64,000 bases of DNA from NCBI RefSeq assembly GCF_001544455.2, contig NZ_FCOC02000013.1, forward strand, positions 62,001-126,000, written 5' to 3'. The translations under genes were made by a program, and so were the position numbers. Below the pieces are notes generated by a model. That model searched no databases, was not told the DNA's origin, and worked only from the letters and a program-made list of their open reading frames with translations. This document shows positions 1 through 8,590 of this stretch, piece by piece; the first letter of the stretch is position 1, and each line of letters begins with the position of its first letter. This stretch comes from Caballeronia sordidicola (lineage in GTDB: Bacteria > Pseudomonadota > Gammaproteobacteria > Burkholderiales > Burkholderiaceae).

Positions 1-206
1 AGCAGCATCTTGAGCGTGGTCGTCTTGCCCGCGCCATTGGGTCCGAGCAGCCCGAAACACTCGCCAGGTTGTACGTGAAAGGACAATCCATTGACGACCG
101 TCTTGTCGCCGTAGTGCTTTTCGACATCGATAAACTCGATAGCCGGGCGTACCGGCGCGTGATCCGCCGGTCGGGTGTCGTGGGGTAACACTGCTGCATC
201 TGCCAT
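1..206 (-). CDS. ABC transporter ATP-binding protein, 5' end only
   Basis: The gene is cut by the left edge of the window, and only the first 68 codons are visible. After a roughly 25-residue variable N-terminus the protein reads IEFIDVEKHYGDKTVVNGLSF, then a Walker A motif in LLGPNGAGKTTT at about residues 53-64. GPNGAGKTT without a Cys is typical of the DrrA/NodI/CcmA-like exporter ATPases, so an export-type ABC system is likely. The partner permease would lie to the left. The substrate cannot be judged. The start is the ATG at 204-206. It is divergent from the UspA-like gene to the right. Confidence 0.85.
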   Translation of the reverse strand, partial: MADAAVLPHDTRPADHAPVRPAIEFIDVEKHYGDKTVVNGLSFHVQPGECFGLLGPNGAGKTTTLKML

Positions 207-592
207 GCGGGAGGACTCGGCGTCGGGACGGAAACAAGCTGCCTAGTTTAATCGATTGCACCAGCGCGGCGCGGCGGCGCGCATGGCCTGCACTGCCTAT
301 GCGCATGAACGCCATCCCGTGACTGCGCGGGGCTCGTGGTGAAGTGCCGGTCAAACCCGCAGAGCCCCGTCAGACAAGGCGTTACGCGTGCTGGCACGCT
401 GCACGCTTGAAGTTTTTCCGCGATGCACATGCATTAGCGTTTTCCATCGTTGCAAGCGTTTTAGCGACGCACCATGATGACGGCAACGCGACACGCGTTT
501 TGTCGCCCGCTGGGCACAGGGCAGAACACGCAACACGTTGACGACTGTTTTTTCGATGCCCTTTGCTGCCACGAGCAGCGCGGAGAACCACC
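207..592. other. Intergenic region, no gene seen
   Basis: This 386-base divergent spacer lies between the ABC ATPase gene and the UspA-like gene. Short open frames occur on both strands but overlap one another and show no recognisable protein. It presumably holds both promoters, but I could not pick out a convincing -35/-10 pair or operator. Confidence 0.5.
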
Positions 593-1099
593 ATGGCGAG
601 CTACCGAAAAATCCTGCTGTGCTACGACGGCTCTCGTGAAGGACGAAAGGCGCTGCGTGACGGCGCAAATCTCGCGCTCGAGCTGAAGGCCGAAACGCAT
701 CTGCTGGCCGTTGTGGATATGCGTTCCAGCATTGCACAAAGCGCAGGCCTGCTTACGGACATGGCCTGCGGGCGCTTCGAAGATGCCGCACGGGATATCT
801 TGCGCGAAGGCGTGGAGTGGCTGACGGAGCGCGGCGTGAGCGCGCAGGGCCATTTTGCGTTCGGTCACCCTATCGATGAAATCGCCGGATTGGCGCAAAG
901 CCTGCAGGTGGATCTGGTGGTGGTCGGACACCGTTGCCGCACGGGCCTTGCACGGTGGTGGATGGGCGCGGGTAACACACCGCTGATGGACCGTGTGTCG
1001 TGCAGCATCCTGGTGGCCGTGTCGCCGGTCGGATCAACGGCCGAGCAGGAGGACGCGGCGCATGCCGCAGTGCCTGCGAAGGCGGAAGTGAATGCTTGA
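593..1099 (+). CDS. Universal stress protein, UspA family
   Basis: The 168-residue protein has a single Usp fold: the N-terminal strand YRKILLCYDGSREGRKAL (residues 3-20) and the C-terminal strand CSILVAVSPVG, with VDLVVVGHRCRTGLARWW before it. In ATP-binding UspA proteins this last region is GxxGxxG followed by nine residues and G-S/T. Here the second Gly is Cys (GHRC) and the later Gly-Ser is Gly-Ala, so nucleotide binding may be weak. The start is the ATG at 593, where GGAG sits about 8 bases upstream; an in-frame upstream codon at 563 lacks a ribosome site. It is a cytosolic stress-related protein with no specific partner visible. Confidence 0.85.
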   Translation: MASYRKILLCYDGSREGRKALRDGANLALELKAETHLLAVVDMRSSIAQSAGLLTDMACGRFEDAARDILREGVEWLTERGVSAQGHFAFGHPIDEIAGLAQSLQVDLVVVGHRCRTGLARWWMGAGNTPLMDRVSCSILVAVSPVGSTAEQEDAAHAAVPAKAEVNA

Positions 1100-1116
1100 C
1101 GACGAACCTGCCCGGT

Positions 1117-1734
1117 TCACCCGTTCAACTCGATACCCGCCAGTTTCCACGAGAACAGGCCGTATCGTTTGAGAATGGCCGAGTAGCGCGCGTCTCCGGC
1201 GCCATGCTGGTAGTTGACCGCGAAGGTATCGAAACTCCTGTAGCCAGCCGTAGTCTGAGGCGGCTGTTTGGGCGCGGGTTGGGCAGGCGTGCTCGTCACG
1301 GGCGGCGGTTGTGACGAGGCTGGCGGTGTTCCAGCAGCCGTAGGATCGCTCGGAGACGGAGCCGGTGGTTTCTCGCCAGGCTCGCCTCGCGGCGGCATGC
1401 CATTTAAAATCGCCGCTACGCCATCCGGCGTTGCATACGAATCCACGAGCGGGCCAATTAGCGCCGCGCCGATCATTGCACCAAGTAGCGCCAGCGGATT
1501 GCCGCTTTTTTGCACATCGATCTTTCGCGTAATCAGTTGACCGACCTGGTCCTTCAGGCTCTCACGCAACAGCGGGAAGTCCACGTATGCATTCACCGTC
1601 GCGGCGTCGCGGGCGTCGGCGGCGCGTTTGATCCTGTCGAGCGCGATATACGGGGACGCGTAGAACATCCCGAGCGCCGCAATGACCGCAACCACAATCA
1701 ATGCAGTTAAAACCGACTTGCTGGTACGAGACAT
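1117..1734 (-). CDS. DUF2939-like single-pass membrane protein
   Basis: The 205-residue protein has one N-terminal membrane segment (about residues 8-27). A soluble region follows, starting DRIKRAADARDAATVNAYVDFPLLRESLKDQV, which fits the DUF2939 family of small bacterial membrane-anchored proteins. A Pro/Ala/Gln-rich linker (about residues 125-165) precedes a conserved-looking C-terminal strand pair, FDTFAVNYQHGAG and ILKRYGLFSWKLAGIEL. The function of the family is unknown. It is convergent with the UspA-like gene, with 17 bases between the stops. The family assignment rests on my recognition of the N-terminal pattern. Confidence 0.75.
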   Translation of the reverse strand: MSRTSKSVLTALIVVAVIAALGMFYASPYIALDRIKRAADARDAATVNAYVDFPLLRESLKDQVGQLITRKIDVQKSGNPLALLGAMIGAALIGPLVDSYATPDGVAAILNGMPPRGEPGEKPPAPSPSDPTAAGTPPASSQPPPVTSTPAQPAPKQPPQTTAGYRSFDTFAVNYQHGAGDARYSAILKRYGLFSWKLAGIELNG

Positions 1735-1887
1735 ACGTCAGGGCGCCTTCGTGCAAATGAGCTGAATAACTGGATGAGCGAACCGCGAATTTCCGGGCGT
1801 GAGATGAGAAGTCCAACCACTGTTAGTTGACCGCGCCGCCACGAAATCGATCCCTCAAACTCATTGGCAAAAAAACGACCCGAAGGT

Positions 1888-2283
1888 TCATGCAAGCAAG
1901 CCACCTTCGACACCCGCACGTTCTTCGTCGATACAGCGGTCGATCATGCGCGACACCGCTTCGATATTTCCAACCATGATGACGCGCGATTCACCGCGAT
2001 AAACGCGTACCGGTGCACGCCGCTCGGCCTGCGCATGCACGGAAGCATTCAGCGACACACGCGCGAACGCCGGCTGCCGCGATGGAAGGACGGGCGGTTC
2101 GTCGAAGAGGTCCGGCGTATGGGTGTCCTTGCGCGTCTTGCAGGAAATCAGCGCGCGCAGATGCCGAAAGCGGCCGAACTCCCGGAATTGCCTGAACGAA
2201 AGTGGTGAGCGCGCTGCGGGCGCAAAAGAAGCCGACGCAGCCGATAAAAACGCGACAGAAAACAGACGGGCAAATCGTTCCAT
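1888..2283 (-). CDS. Small secreted hypothetical protein
   Basis: The 131-residue frame begins MERFARLFSVAFLSAASASFAPAARS, a good Sec signal peptide with a likely cut near residue 25. The mature part is basic, with no recognised domain. The C-terminus RVIMVGNIEAVSRMIDRCIDEER looks like genuine helical protein. The start is the ATG at 2281-2283. The middle (about residues 30-85) looks less protein-like than the ends, so a frameshift or wrong reading frame there cannot be excluded. It lies downstream of lexA on the same strand, separated by 205 bases. I do not recognise a function. Confidence 0.5.
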   Translation of the reverse strand: MERFARLFSVAFLSAASASFAPAARSPLSFRQFREFGRFRHLRALISCKTRKDTHTPDLFDEPPVLPSRQPAFARVSLNASVHAQAERRAPVRVYRGESRVIMVGNIEAVSRMIDRCIDEERAGVEGGLLA

Positions 2284-2488
2284 GATGTTTCTCCGTGAAC
2301 AATAGGGTGCGCGCCGGTCAATCGCGAATGCGATGTCCGTCACGCTTTACAAAACCGGAAATTCGACTGTGGCGCGGCCGGAAGCAGGAGCACCCGTTGC
2401 CGCCACGCAGATTCAGAAAACAGCGTCTTGAACGAAAGAACCGAACAAAACCAAACGCCGTCGTTAATTCAACAGCATCCGGCGCGCG

Positions 2489-3145
2489 TCAGAGTTCGCC
2501 GGATCGAATCAGTCCTACAGCAATACCTTCAAGTGCGAATTCGTCGCTGCCCGAAGCCACGAAGATATTTTCGTAGTCAGGATTTTCGGCGATCAGTTCA
2601 ACCCCGTCAGGACGGCGCTTCCAGCGTTTCACCGTTACGTCGTCGCCAAGGCGCGCGACAACGATCTGGCCATCCTTGGCTTCGTTCTTCTTTTGCACCG
2701 CGAGAAGGTCGCCGTCGAAGATGCCTGCGTCTCGCATGGAAAGTCCGCGAACCTTCAGCAGATAGTCGGGCTTGCTGGAGAACAAGGCCGGATCACAGGC
2801 GAAATGCTGCGAGATATGTTCCTGCGCAAGGATTGGGCTGCCCGCAGCCACGCGCCCGACCAGCGGCAATGACAATTGCATGATGCTGGCATGCGGCAAC
2901 GTGAATTGATGCGGTCCGTCGTCGGGACCTGCCTGGTTCAGCAGGCGGATACCGCGTGACGATCCGGCGGCCAGCTCGATCACTCCTTTACGAGCTAGTG
3001 CACGAAGATGTTCCTCGGCGGAGTTGGCCGAACTGAAGCCGAGTTCCGCGGCAATCTCGGCGCGCGTGGGCGGAAACCCCGTCCGCTCGATAGCGCGCTG
3101 GATCAGTTCGAATACCTCTTGCTGCCGCGCAGTCAGTTTGCTCAT
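2489..3145 (-). CDS. lexA: LexA SOS-response repressor and autoprotease
   Basis: The 218-residue protein has the N-terminal winged helix-turn-helix (LTARQQEVFELIQRAIERTG, then FPPTRAEIAAELGFSSANSAEEHLRAL) and the C-terminal S24 peptidase domain. The self-cleavage site is the Ala-Gly in VGRVAAGSP. Catalytic Ser lies in VRGLSMRDAGI and Lys in VARLGDDVTVKRW. LexA represses DNA-damage genes and is inactivated by RecA-stimulated self-cleavage. The start is the ATG at 3143-3145, matching the usual MSKLTARQQ N-terminus; an in-frame GTG further upstream at 3187 overlaps an SOS box. Two SOS boxes immediately upstream indicate autoregulation. Confidence 0.97.
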   Translation of the reverse strand: MSKLTARQQEVFELIQRAIERTGFPPTRAEIAAELGFSSANSAEEHLRALARKGVIELAAGSSRGIRLLNQAGPDDGPHQFTLPHASIMQLSLPLVGRVAAGSPILAQEHISQHFACDPALFSSKPDYLLKVRGLSMRDAGIFDGDLLAVQKKNEAKDGQIVVARLGDDVTVKRWKRRPDGVELIAENPDYENIFVASGSDEFALEGIAVGLIRSGEL

Positions 3146-3186
3146 TTTGGTCACGTGCTTTAGCCCCTTGTCTGGTCCGCGATCCA

Positions 3187-3202
3187 CTGTATGGATGAAC
3201 AG
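3187..3202 (-). promoter_or_regulatory. SOS box 1 upstream of lexA
   Basis: CTGTATGGATGAACAG matches the LexA operator CTGT-N8-ACAG exactly and lies 42 bases upstream of the lexA start. Confidence 0.85.
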
Positions 3203-3206
3203 ATGC

Positions 3207-3222
3207 CTGTAGTTTTATACAG
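3207..3222 (-). promoter_or_regulatory. SOS box 2 upstream of lexA
   Basis: CTGTAGTTTTATACAG is a second perfect CTGT-N8-ACAG operator, centred 20 bases from the first, about two helical turns. This allows two LexA dimers to bind on the same DNA face. A TTGAAA element on the lexA strand (3234-3239) may be the -35. Confidence 0.85.
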
Positions 3223-3439
3223 TATTCGCCGCTTTTCAAGCTTTACTTTAAGTTCGGCGTCGTTTGAACCACACAAGAGCCCGAAACGCGGCGCTTCAAC
3301 AGCCATTTATTGGTCGCAACGCCGCTTCCAGTCTTCATTAGCACTTTTCGATCTAAAAGAATGAGGAACAATTATTTTTAATAATGAAAGCCCGTCGATA
3401 GACTCAGCCCATCAAACACCATAAGACGGAGAACGGGGA

Positions 3440-4477
3440 ATGCTGAGTCGGAATTCGGGATGGGGCGCGCGTGCAAGGAAACTGCTGGCGACAGCGGTTA
3501 TCGGGGCTGCGTCGGGGGTAGGGATGATCGCGCAGGCGCACGCCGATACCTCGTTTCTCAACGTGTCGTACGACCCGACGCGTGAGCTGTATCAGGACTT
3601 CAATCAGGCTTTCGGCAGGAAATGGAAAGCCGAGACTGGCGAAACCGTCACGTTCAAGCAGTCGCACGGCGGCTCGGGCGGTCAGGCGCGCGCCGTTCTG
3701 GATGGTTTGCAAGCCGATGTGGTGACGCTGGCGCTTGCTTACGACATCGATGCGTTGTCGGCGAAGGGCATCGTGGCGCAGGACTGGCAAAAACGCCTCC
3801 CGGACAATGCGTCGCCGTACACGTCGACGATCGTCTTCCTCGTGCGCAAGGGCAACCCGAAGCAGATCAAGGACTGGCCGGATCTGGTCAAGCCGGGTGT
3901 ATCGATTGTGACGCCGAACCCCAAGACGTCCGGCGGCGCACGCTGGAACTACCTCGCGGCGTGGGCGTATGCGGAACATCTGCCAGGCGGAAATGCAACG
4001 ACGGCCAAGGACTTCGTGACGAAGCTGTATAAAAACGCCGGCGTGCTGGATTCAGGCGCGCGCGGCGCGACCACGAGCTTCGTGCAGCGTGGTCAGGGCG
4101 ACGTGCTGATTGCGTGGGAAAACGAGGCGTTCCTGTCGTTGAAGGAGTTCGGTCCGGACAAGTTCGAGATCGTAGTGCCCTCGGTGAGCATCCTGGCTGA
4201 ACCGCCGGTTGCTGTTGTCGACAAGGTCGTTGACCGTCATGGCACGCGCAAGCTTGCCGAGGCGTATCTCAAGTACTTGTATAGCGAGGAAGGTCAGGAG
4301 ATCGCGGCGCGCAACTTCTACCGGCCGCGTTCGACCACGGTTCCGGCCGCGCTCACCAAGCAGTTCCCGAAGATCAAGCTTTACACCATCGACGATTCGT
4401 TCGGCGGCTGGACAAAGGCGCAAAAGACGCATTTCGCCGATGGCGGCGTGTTCGATTCGATCTATCAGCCGCAGTAA
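3440..4477 (+). CDS. sbp: Sulfate-binding periplasmic protein of the sulfate ABC transporter
   Basis: The 345-residue protein has a signal peptide (residues 1-35, cut after AHA). The mature start, TSFLNVSYDPTRELYQDFNQAF, is characteristic of Sbp/CysP proteins, as are QSHGGSGGQARAVLDGLQADVVTLALAYDID and TPNPKTSGGARWNYLAAWAY, which line the sulfate pocket. It delivers sulfate (or thiosulfate) to the CysTWA transporter. It heads the operon with cysT, cysW and cysA, with a 193-base gap before cysT. A GGAGAACGGGGA stretch precedes the ATG at 3440. The choice between sulfate and thiosulfate preference cannot be made from sequence alone. Confidence 0.95.
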   Translation: MLSRNSGWGARARKLLATAVIGAASGVGMIAQAHADTSFLNVSYDPTRELYQDFNQAFGRKWKAETGETVTFKQSHGGSGGQARAVLDGLQADVVTLALAYDIDALSAKGIVAQDWQKRLPDNASPYTSTIVFLVRKGNPKQIKDWPDLVKPGVSIVTPNPKTSGGARWNYLAAWAYAEHLPGGNATTAKDFVTKLYKNAGVLDSGARGATTSFVQRGQGDVLIAWENEAFLSLKEFGPDKFEIVVPSVSILAEPPVAVVDKVVDRHGTRKLAEAYLKYLYSEEGQEIAARNFYRPRSTTVPAALTKQFPKIKLYTIDDSFGGWTKAQKTHFADGGVFDSIYQPQ

Positions 4478-4670
4478 TTGTGGCGGCATGAAAGCAGGAA
4501 ATACAGCATCGCCCGCGGTCATCCGCTCGCGATGCTGTAGTCATAAAGGGTCGTCAAAGGTCGAAAAACAGAAGAACCCGGAAGCGCCAACACGGCCGCA
4601 CAGACGGTCAGAACCTTGAAACACCCTGAAGCGCCGTCCCCGCGGCGCAACGGTACTGGATGATGGACGC

Positions 4671-5567
4671 ATGACAACTTTCACTTTCCGCAAGCCCAGC
4701 GCACTGCCGGGCTTCGGCCTGACGCTTGGCATCACGGTGGCGTATCTGAGCCTGGTGGTTCTGATTCCGCTTGCCGCGACCTTTGCCAAGACGGCCACGC
4801 TCGACTGGGCGACCTTTATGCGCGCGGTCACGGCGCCTCGCGTGATGGCGTCGTACCGCCTGACGTTTTCGGCGGCGCTTGGCGGCGCATTGATCAACGC
4901 GGTGTTCGGCTTCCTGGTCGCCTGGGTCCTCGTGCGATACACCTTCCCGTTCAAACGCATCGTGGATGCAGTGGTCGACCTGCCGTTCGCCTTGCCCACG
5001 TCCGTTGCAGGGATTGCGCTCGCGGCCGTGTACGCGCCCAACGGCTGGATAGGGCAATTTCTCGCGCCGCTCGGGCTCAAGGTGGCGTTCACGCCGCTTG
5101 GCGTGCTGGTGGCGCTGACGTTCATCGGCTTGCCGTTCGTGGTGCGCACGGTGCAGCCGGTGCTCGAGGACTTCGAGCGCGAGCAGGAGGAAGCCGCCGC
5201 GTGCCTGGGCGCAACGCGCTGGCTGACGTTTCGCCGCGTGGTGCTGCCGTCGCTTTTCCCCGCGCTTCTGACCGGCTTTGCGCTTGCTTTCGCACGGGCG
5301 CTCGGCGAATACGGCTCGGTGATTTTCATCGCGGGCAATGTGCCGATGAAATCCGAAATCACGTCGCTGCTGATCATCACGAAGCTGGAACAATACGACT
5401 ACGCCGGGGCAACTGCGATTGCCGTGGTGATGCTGTGCGTGTCGTTCCTGATGCTGCTGCTCATCAACACGCTGCAATGGTTTCTCCAGCGGCGCACGAG
5501 CCGTGGCGGCGCGGGTCCCGCGCCCGCGCTCGCCGGTTCGTTGCACATCGACGGAGCCAAGGCATGA
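4671..5567 (+). CDS. cysT: Sulfate ABC transporter permease CysT (CysU)
   Basis: The 298-residue inner-membrane protein has about six hydrophobic segments. It carries the EAA loop EEAAACLGATRWLTFRRVVLP near residues 176-196 that contacts the ATPase. The N-terminus LPGFGLTLGITVAYLSLVVLIPLAA and GEYGSVIFIAGNVPMKSEI are typical of CysT. It forms the membrane channel with CysW. Its stop overlaps the cysW start in an ATGA at 5564-5567, implying translational coupling. Confidence 0.95.
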   Translation: MTTFTFRKPSALPGFGLTLGITVAYLSLVVLIPLAATFAKTATLDWATFMRAVTAPRVMASYRLTFSAALGGALINAVFGFLVAWVLVRYTFPFKRIVDAVVDLPFALPTSVAGIALAAVYAPNGWIGQFLAPLGLKVAFTPLGVLVALTFIGLPFVVRTVQPVLEDFEREQEEAAACLGATRWLTFRRVVLPSLFPALLTGFALAFARALGEYGSVIFIAGNVPMKSEITSLLIITKLEQYDYAGATAIAVVMLCVSFLMLLLINTLQWFLQRRTSRGGAGPAPALAGSLHIDGAKA

Positions 5568-6508
5568 GCAGCGTCAACCAGAAAACGGCCGATATCGCGG
5601 CGTTGCGCGCGGTAGAACACAAGCTCGATCCCGTCACCGAACCGCGCGCAGTGCGCTGGATCCTGACTGCGGTCGCGCTGATTTTTCTCGCGCTGTTTCT
5701 CGTCGTGCCGCTTGTCGCCGTATTCGCGCAAGCCTTCGCGAAGGGCGTGGCCTATTACTTCGATTCCTTGAAGGACCCCGATGCGTGGTCGGCCATCAAG
5801 CTCACGCTGATCACCGCCGCGATTGCCGTACCGCTGAACGTGGTGTTCGGCCTGTCGGCGTCCTGGGCGATCGCGAAATTCGAGTTTCGCGGCAAGGCGT
5901 TTCTCACCACGCTGATCGACTTGCCTTTCTCTGTTTCGCCGGTCGTCTCGGGCCTGATCTACGTGCTGATGTTCGGCGCGCAGGGCTGGTTCGGACCCTG
6001 GCTTATCGACCATAACGTGCAGATCATCTTCGCCGTGCCCGGCATCGTGCTCGCTACGATCTTCGTCACGTTCCCGTTCGTTGCGCGCGAGTTGATCCCG
6101 CTGATGCAGGCGCAAGGCAACGATGAAGAAGAGGCCGCGCATGTACTCGGTGCATCGGGCTGGCAGATTTTCCGGCGCGTGACCTTGCCCAACGTCAAGT
6201 GGGGTTTGCTGTATGGCGTGATCCTCTGCAACGCCCGGGCGATGGGCGAGTTCGGCGCGGTGTCGGTGGTTTCGGGCCACATTCGCGGCCAGACCGACAC
6301 CATGCCGCTGCACGTCGAAATCCTCTACAACGAATACAACTTCTCGGCGGCGTTCGCCGTGGCGTCGCTGCTTGCGCTGCTTGCGCTCGTCACGCTCGGT
6401 CTGAAACTGCTCGCCGAGACCCGCATGGCGCAGTCGATGGAAGCCGCGCAGGCCCAGCCCGCCGATATCGATGCCAGCAAACCCGCTGCCGCGTCACTCC
6501 AGAACTAG
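5564..6508 (+). CDS. cysW: Sulfate ABC transporter permease CysW
   Basis: The 314-residue membrane permease begins MSSVNQKTADIAALRAVEH, followed by a first membrane segment near residues 30-55. The EAA loop is EEEAAHVLGASGWQIFRRVTLP, and GEFGAVSVVSGHIRGQTDT is typical of CysW. The start is the ATG in the ATGA overlap with cysT; longer in-frame extensions run through cysT coding sequence and are not credible. The C-terminal roughly 25 residues are a polar Ala/Gln tail. It pairs with CysT in the sulfate importer. Confidence 0.95.
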   Translation: MSSVNQKTADIAALRAVEHKLDPVTEPRAVRWILTAVALIFLALFLVVPLVAVFAQAFAKGVAYYFDSLKDPDAWSAIKLTLITAAIAVPLNVVFGLSASWAIAKFEFRGKAFLTTLIDLPFSVSPVVSGLIYVLMFGAQGWFGPWLIDHNVQIIFAVPGIVLATIFVTFPFVARELIPLMQAQGNDEEEAAHVLGASGWQIFRRVTLPNVKWGLLYGVILCNARAMGEFGAVSVVSGHIRGQTDTMPLHVEILYNEYNFSAAFAVASLLALLALVTLGLKLLAETRMAQSMEAAQAQPADIDASKPAAASLQN

Positions 6509-6523
6509 AAGGCGAAGATCACC

Positions 6524-7582
6524 ATGAGCATCATCGTTCGAAATTTGCAGAAGCGCTTTGGCGATTTCGTCGCGCTGGATAACGTCTCGCTCGATTTTCC
6601 GGCGGGTGAACTGGTCGCGTTGCTCGGACCTTCGGGTTGCGGCAAGACCACGTTGCTGCGCGTGATCGCGGGGCTCGAGTACGCGGATGCGGGCTCGGTC
6701 GTGCTGAACGGCGAGGACGTCGCGGCTGTCGGCGCACGCGAGCGTCAGGTCGGTTTCGTATTCCAGCATTACGCCCTGTTCCGTCACATGACCGTGTTCG
6801 AGAACGTCGCGTTCGGTTTGCGCGTGAAGCCGCGCAAGGAGCGGCCATCGGAAGCGGTGATCCGCGAGAAAGTGCATGAACTGCTCAAGCTTGTGCAGCT
6901 TGACTGGCTGGCGCAACGGTTTCCGTCGGAGCTTTCGGGCGGGCAGCGGCAGCGGATTGCATTGGCGCGCGCGTTGGCCGTCGAGCCGAAAGTGCTGCTG
7001 CTCGACGAGCCGTTCGGCGCGCTCGACGCCAAGGTCAGAAAGGAATTGCGCAGTTGGTTGCGGCGTCTGCATGACGACCTGCATATCTCGACCATCTTCG
7101 TCACGCACGACCAGGAAGAAGCGCTCGAAGTCGCCGACCGGATTGTGGTGCTCAATCGCGGGCACGTGGAACAGGTCGGCAGTCCGCAGGACGTCTACGA
7201 CCATCCGCAGACGTCGTTTGTGTATGAGTTTTTGGGCGCGGCCAACCGCCTGAGAGGTACGGTCGATAAGCAAGGTTTCGTAGCACAAGGCGCCGCGCAG
7301 CCGATCGCCACCGAAGCGAATTTTGCAGGCCCGGCGATAGCCTACGTGCGCCCGCACGATCTCACGCTGTTTCCAACGGCCTCGGGTCATCGGGATGGCA
7401 TCGTGGTCGACGTGCGCCGGGTGGTCACGCTCGGCGGGTCCGTGCGCGTGGACCTGGAAGGCGCGGAAGGCAACGTGCTCGAAGCCGAACTCGATCGCGA
7501 GACGTGGCGTGGTTTGAACCTGAATATAGGTGACGGCGTGACGGCCGTCCCGCGCGTCCTGCGCGTGTTCCCGGCGCACTGA
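6524..7582 (+). CDS. cysA: Sulfate/thiosulfate import ATPase CysA
   Basis: The 352-residue ABC ATPase shows Walker A GPSGCGKT (35-42), Q-loop FQHYALF (80-86), signature LSGGQ (137-141), Walker B VLLLDEP (157-163) and a switch His in FVTHDQEEA. The C-terminal TOBE-like domain (about 240-352) includes YVRPHDLTLFPTASG, typical of CysA. It energises CysTW. It begins 15 bases after cysW and is followed at 24 bases by the CysB-type regulator. Confidence 0.96.
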   Translation: MSIIVRNLQKRFGDFVALDNVSLDFPAGELVALLGPSGCGKTTLLRVIAGLEYADAGSVVLNGEDVAAVGARERQVGFVFQHYALFRHMTVFENVAFGLRVKPRKERPSEAVIREKVHELLKLVQLDWLAQRFPSELSGGQRQRIALARALAVEPKVLLLDEPFGALDAKVRKELRSWLRRLHDDLHISTIFVTHDQEEALEVADRIVVLNRGHVEQVGSPQDVYDHPQTSFVYEFLGAANRLRGTVDKQGFVAQGAAQPIATEANFAGPAIAYVRPHDLTLFPTASGHRDGIVVDVRRVVTLGGSVRVDLEGAEGNVLEAELDRETWRGLNLNIGDGVTAVPRVLRVFPAH

Positions 7583-7606
7583 AAATTCCCAAGAAGAGAG
7601 GCTGAC

Positions 7607-8533
7607 ATGAACTTCCAGCAATTGCGTTTCGTCCGCGAGGCCGTGCGCCAGAACATGAACCTGACCGAGGTCGCGAACGTGCTGTATACGTCGCAGTCGG
7701 GCGTGTCCAAGCAGATCAAGGATCTCGAGGACGAACTCGGCGTGGACATCTTCATCCGGCGTGGCAAGCGTCTCACCGGTCTCACGGAGCCGGGCAAGGA
7801 AGTGCATCAGGTGATCGAGCGCATGTTGCTCGACGCCGAAAACCTGCGCCGCGTCGCGCGCCAATTCGCCGATCAGGACAACGGCCATCTGGTGGTTGCA
7901 ACCACGCACACGCAGGCGCGTTATGCGTTGCCAAAAGTCATCCGCCAGTTCACCGAGGTGTTCCCGAAAGTCCATCTTGCGCTGCGCCAGGGCAGCCCGC
8001 AGCAGATCGCGCAGATGATCATCAATGGCGAAGCGGATATCGGCATCTCGACAGAAGCGCTCGACAGATATCCGGATATCGTCACGTTCCCTTGCTATTC
8101 GTGGCATCACACGGTGGTGGTGCCGAAGGGGCATCCGCTGGTTGGCCGCGAGAACATCACGCTTGATGAAATCGCCGAATATCCGATCGTGACCTACGAC
8201 AACGACTTCACCGGCCGCTCGCACGTGGACCAAGCGTTTGCCCGGGCGGGCGCACTGCCGGACGTGGTGCTGACCGCCATCGACGCCGACGTGATCAAGA
8301 CCTATGTGGAACTCGGCATGGGCATTGGCATTGTGGCCGCGATGGCCTTCGATGAAAAACGCGATACCGAACTCGTCGCGCTGGATACCCAGCATCTGTT
8401 CGAAGCCAGCACCACGCGCGTGGGTTTGCGCAAGGGCGCGTTTCTTCGCGCTTACGCGTACAAGCTCATCGAAATGTTCGCGCCGCAACTGGATGAAGCA
8501 CAGATCGCGGCGCAGTTGCGCGAAGCGGCGTAG
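7607..8533 (+). CDS. cysB: LysR-family regulator of sulfur assimilation, CysB type
   Basis: The 308-residue LysR protein has an N-terminal helix-turn-helix (MNFQQLRFVREAVRQNMNLTEVANVLYTSQSGVSKQIK) and an inducer-binding domain containing TTHTQARYALP and PVVTYDNDF-like text (PIVTYDNDFTGRSHVD). Both are hallmarks of CysB/Cbl. CysB activates sulfate uptake and cysteine synthesis genes with N-acetylserine as inducer. Its place immediately behind cysA suggests co-transcription with the transporter it controls. AAGAAGAGAGG precedes the start. CysB versus the paralogue Cbl cannot be separated here with certainty. Confidence 0.9.
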   Translation: MNFQQLRFVREAVRQNMNLTEVANVLYTSQSGVSKQIKDLEDELGVDIFIRRGKRLTGLTEPGKEVHQVIERMLLDAENLRRVARQFADQDNGHLVVATTHTQARYALPKVIRQFTEVFPKVHLALRQGSPQQIAQMIINGEADIGISTEALDRYPDIVTFPCYSWHHTVVVPKGHPLVGRENITLDEIAEYPIVTYDNDFTGRSHVDQAFARAGALPDVVLTAIDADVIKTYVELGMGIGIVAAMAFDEKRDTELVALDTQHLFEASTTRVGLRKGAFLRAYAYKLIEMFAPQLDEAQIAAQLREAA

Positions 8534-8590
8534 GCCTCGCGCGGAACCGGCTTCAAACAAGCTTTAAACCGGCTCCGCTACAATTGCGGC

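Noticed and set aside
207..592. Small overlapping open frames between the ABC ATPase and the UspA-like gene
   Set aside because: Frames on both strands overlap each other, lack ribosome sites and show no homology pattern.
6494..8560. Long minus-strand open frame opposite cysA and the CysB-type regulator
   Set aside because: It is antisense to two clear genes, has no recognisable domain and shows the composition of a shadow frame.
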